Shown: piece by piece, positions 32,602 through 34,428 of the stretch
How the letters are laid out: each line of letters starts with the position of its first letter
How positions within the stretch are numbered: position 1 is the first letter of the stretch
NCBI GenBank assembly: GCA_018623515.1
Contig: JAAZVL010000015.1
Location: 1-34,428, forward strand
Direction of reading: 5' to 3'
Length of the DNA: 34,428 nucleotides
Source: Marinobacter sp.
Lineage (GTDB): Bacteria > Pseudomonadota > Gammaproteobacteria > Pseudomonadales > Oleiphilaceae
The notes under the pieces: model-generated
The model's database searches: none
What the model saw: only the letters and a program-made list of their open reading frames with translations
Told to the model about the DNA's origin: nothing
Position numbers and translations under genes: made by a program

Positions 32602-32876
32602 ACCCGCAAAGCCAGCCTTCAACACCCAGCTATACCATCAACTGCCGTATGACCCAGGAGGCCGCGGCCCTGGAGCGGCTCTGTCAGGTGGTCCGAATTC
32701 GCGGATTCCGGATCGCCACCATGGCCGTGGAGACTGCCGGCGAGCATCTCGACATTGCCCTCACACTGGAGGGCACGCGGCCCATTGCCATGTTGCAGTC
32801 GCAGCTGGAGAAGCTTCATACGGTTGCCGAGGTTGCCCTCGCATCTGGGGCTGCGGCTCGTTCTCGTTCGGCTTAA
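32598..32876 (+). CDS. ilvM: Acetolactate synthase small (regulatory) subunit, IlvM type
   Basis: A 92-aa ACT-domain protein. YTINCRMTQEAAALERLCQVVRIRGFRIATMAVE is the beta-alpha-beta start of an ACT domain, and the rest (LDIALTLEGTRPIAMLQSQLEKLHTVAEV) completes it. The short single-domain length matches IlvM (~87 aa) rather than IlvH (~160 aa) and, as in enterics, it pairs with an IlvG-type large subunit. It overlaps ilvG by 4 bp (ATGA), so the two are translationally coupled. The last ~12 residues (Ala/Ser/Arg-rich) are low complexity. No ilvE, ilvD or ilvA follows in this window. Confidence 0.92.
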   Translation: MNPQSQPSTPSYTINCRMTQEAAALERLCQVVRIRGFRIATMAVETAGEHLDIALTLEGTRPIAMLQSQLEKLHTVAEVALASGAAARSRSA

Positions 32877-32899
32877 GCTTTGGGGGGACTGGTCTTTTC

Positions 32900-33040
32900 G
32901 TAGCCTGAGGTTTGGCGGGCAGGTACGGGGGTGGCAGGTGGATTTTTCGCCGGAAAAAGGTGTCTGAGCGAAGCGAGTTCTTTTTCCAAGAAAAACTCCA
33001 CCTGCCACCCCGCAAGCCCGCCCCTCAACCCACAGGCTAC
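32900..33040. repeat. Long imperfect intergenic inverted repeat (hairpin) between ilvM and cynS
   Basis: Outer arms GTAGCCTG (32900-32907) and CAGGCTAC (33033-33040) match. The middle arms GGGGTGGCAGGTGGA (32928-32942) and TCCACCTGCCACCCC (32997-33011) match for 15 bp, followed by TTTTTC/GAAAAA. The inner arms GGAAAAAG (32952-32959) and CTTTTTCC (32980-32987) match. A ~20-nt apex remains, containing GAGCGAAGCGAG. It lies between convergent genes and could terminate both. The shape is like a mobile REP/MITE-type repeat rather than a simple terminator; that is inference. Confidence 0.75.
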
Positions 33041-33059
33041 AAAGGCGGGAACCCAGAGG

Positions 33060-33503
33060 TTACCAGGCCTTATAAGGCAGGAACTTCCCGTTCATGGTCA
33101 CAACCACACGGTCACCCTTGGGGTTCTCCTCCTTCTCTATATCCATGGTGAAATCGATGGCGCTCATGATGCCGTCGCCGAACTTCTCGTGGATGAGTTC
33201 CTTCATGGTGTCGCCGTAGACACCGACAATCTCATACAGGCGGTAGATCAACGGATCCTGCGGGATGGCACTGTCCCAGGCTTTCTTCGGACAGACCTGG
33301 AGGGCTTCCGCGACCGGCTTGTCGAGGCCGAGGGTTTCACACAGTGCGAAGGCCTTGTCTTCGGAGAGGCTGTTCATACCCAGGGCCGCCGAGGTGGTGA
33401 ACACCGGGGACATGCCGATGGCCTCGGCGATCGCCTCCCAGGTCATGTCCTTGGCGACTTTGGCTTCCAGGATTTTGGCGGTCATCAGTTCTTTGTTCAT
33501 CAT
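33060..33503 (-). CDS. cynS: Cyanate hydratase (cyanase)
   Basis: A 147-aa enzyme that converts cyanate and bicarbonate to ammonia and CO2 (via carbamate), acting as a decamer of dimers. The active-site residues are present as Arg88 (IYRLYE), Glu91 and Ser114 (GIMSAIDF), equal to Arg96, Glu99 and Ser122 of E. coli with an offset of eight. The N-terminal helical bundle (AKDMTWEAIAEAIGMSPVFTTSA) and the terminal VTMNGKFLPYKAW also match. GAGGAAAT precedes the ATG. It sits 27 nt after the ABC ATPase gene in the same direction, which suggests cyanate uptake linked to degradation as a nitrogen source or detoxification. Confidence 0.97.
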   Translation of the reverse strand: MMNKELMTAKILEAKVAKDMTWEAIAEAIGMSPVFTTSAALGMNSLSEDKAFALCETLGLDKPVAEALQVCPKKAWDSAIPQDPLIYRLYEIVGVYGDTMKELIHEKFGDGIMSAIDFTMDIEKEENPKGDRVVVTMNGKFLPYKAW

Positions 33504-33530
33504 GTCGATTTCCTCTTTTGGCTCTTGATT

Positions 33531-34427
33531 TCAGGCATTCACCGCGCGAGCGGCAGTTTCGGATTGGGTAGCGGCCGGCTTTGACTGGCCAACATCTTTG
33601 GCAGGCTCGACGACTTTCGGGCTGCCGTCTTTCTCCGGCAGGGCCGATCCGCTGCGGTTGACCAGGAAGTCCACCAGGTAGTCCCGGGTTTTGTGGTAGG
33701 CGGGGTTCTGGAAGATGGTGGCCCGGGCCCGCGGGTGCGGGATGTCCACCTTCACGCTCTCGGCAATGCGGGCATTGGGGCCGTTGGACATCAGGAAAAT
33801 GCGGTCGGAGAGCAGGATGGCTTCATCCACATCGTGGGTGATCATGAACACGGTCTGGCGGGTTTCTTCCCAGATCTTGACCAGTTCGTCCTGGATCACG
33901 CCCCGGGTGAGCGCATCCAGCGCCCCGAAGGGCTCGTCCAGCAGCAACAGTTCCGGTTGGGTGGCGAAGGCCCGGGCGATACTGACCCGTTGGCGCATGC
34001 CGCCGGAGAGCTGGGAGGGCTTGCGATTGAGGGCGTGGTCCAGGCCCACCATTTTCAGGTAGCGCTCACTGTGCTCCTTCACCTTTTCCTTCGACCACTT
34101 TGGCCAGCGGGCCTGAACGGCAAACACGATATTGTTCAGGGCCGTTTTCCAGGGCAGCAGGCTGTAGTTCTGGAACACCACACCGCGCTCAAGGCCGGGC
34201 CCTTTCACTTCCTTGCCGTTCATCACCACGTTACCGGCGCTGGCCTCGTCCAGGCCTGCCAGCACGTTCAGGATGGTGGACTTGCCGCACCCGGAGTGGC
34301 CGATGATGCAGACGAATTCTCCTTTCTCCAGGGCGAAACGGATATCCTCGAAGACGGTCAGCTCGCCGCCCTGGCCGTCCGGGTAGACTTTGGACAGACC
34401 ATCTACTTCCAGGAATGATTTAGTCAT
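33531..34427 (-). CDS. Nitrate/cyanate-type ABC transporter ATP-binding protein
   Basis: A 298-aa ATPase of the NrtD/CynD/SsuB group, which powers uptake of nitrate, cyanate, taurine or sulfonates. It has Walker A GHSGCGKST, Q-loop VVFQNYSLLPW, signature LSGGMRQR, Walker B LLLLDEPFGALD and switch THDVDEA. The N-terminus (MTKSFLEVDGLSKVYPDG) looks complete, though its ATG lies 1 base from the window edge, so the upstream signals are not visible. The final ~40 residues after LVDFLVNRS are a low-complexity Ala/Pro/Ser/Lys tail, not part of the ATPase. The neighbouring cynS makes cyanate the most likely substrate. Permease and binding-protein genes would lie further upstream, outside the window. 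Confidence 0.88.
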   Translation of the reverse strand: MTKSFLEVDGLSKVYPDGQGGELTVFEDIRFALEKGEFVCIIGHSGCGKSTILNVLAGLDEASAGNVVMNGKEVKGPGLERGVVFQNYSLLPWKTALNNIVFAVQARWPKWSKEKVKEHSERYLKMVGLDHALNRKPSQLSGGMRQRVSIARAFATQPELLLLDEPFGALDALTRGVIQDELVKIWEETRQTVFMITHDVDEAILLSDRIFLMSNGPNARIAESVKVDIPHPRARATIFQNPAYHKTRDYLVDFLVNRSGSALPEKDGSPKVVEPAKDVGQSKPAATQSETAARAVNA

Positions 34428-34428
34428 A

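Noticed and set aside
32912-33584. ORFs across the ilvM-cynS gap on both strands (for example 32931-33584, 32619-33008)
   Set aside because: Their similar peptide pieces come from the arms of the inverted repeat, and they overlap cynS or ilvM out of frame.
1-34428. tRNA, rRNA, CRISPR, insertion sequence or prophage signals
   Set aside because: I looked for CCA-ended cloverleaf segments, repeated spacers and transposase or integrase motifs in the gaps and ORFs and saw none. No intergenic gap exceeds about 350 bases, and the longest (ilv leader) is accounted for.

Overview
The window looks like a chromosomal segment of a GC-rich marine gammaproteobacterium, most likely Marinobacter or a close relative. 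The reasons are the mutS-fdxA order (shared with pseudomonads), the protein styles, and the density of house-keeping plus lipid, acyl-CoA and efflux genes. I infer this from recalled family knowledge, not from a search. I see no rRNA, tRNA, CRISPR array, phage or transposase. Genes are tightly packed, and most long ORFs in the supplied track are antisense shadows.

Layout, left to right. (1) 1-1970: 3' part of mutS, then fdxA (7Fe-8S ferredoxin) with its own promoter and a bidirectional terminator. (2) 1995-5723, minus strand: a PF10118-type predicted metal-dependent hydrolase, a DegV protein, a conserved unknown and a LysE-type exporter. (3) 5893-11384: a minus-strand acyl-CoA synthetase plus NCS2-like permease pair, divergent from a FixL-like kinase/FixJ-like regulator pair. 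The 154-bp gap between them holds two 20-bp palindromes of identical geometry, just upstream of a good promoter for the synthetase. (4) 11381-14112: a MocR-type regulator divergent from an operon of an unknown 105-aa protein and a PhzF protein, with two inverted repeats overlapping the candidate operon promoter. (5) 14156-19663: an HI0933/YhiN flavoprotein, cyclopropane fatty acid synthase, tandem universal stress protein, a MgtC/DUF4010 membrane protein and an AlkB dioxygenase. (6) 19747-24017: a large Cache-HAMP-GAF-HD-GYP protein, a DjlA-like co-chaperone and an ICMT/PEMT-family methyltransferase. (7) 24161-30558: an amidase, then a minus-strand adaptor-RND pump-TruC operon. (8) 30719-32876: a branched-chain amino acid attenuator (leader peptide, antiterminator, terminator) in front of ilvG- and ilvM-like genes. 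(9) 32900-33040: a long imperfect hairpin between convergent genes. (10) 33060-34427: cyanase and a nitrate/cyanate-type ABC ATPase, the end of an operon that continues past the right edge.

The most informative non-coding structures are the ilv attenuator, the paired palindromes between the synthetase and the two-component genes, the MocR-PhzF operator region and the long hairpin downstream of ilvM. No clearly unprecedented system is visible. The best candidates for something undescribed are the two-component/acyl-CoA synthetase regulon, the MocR-105aa-PhzF unit and the HD-GYP protein with a long insertion inside its catalytic domain.
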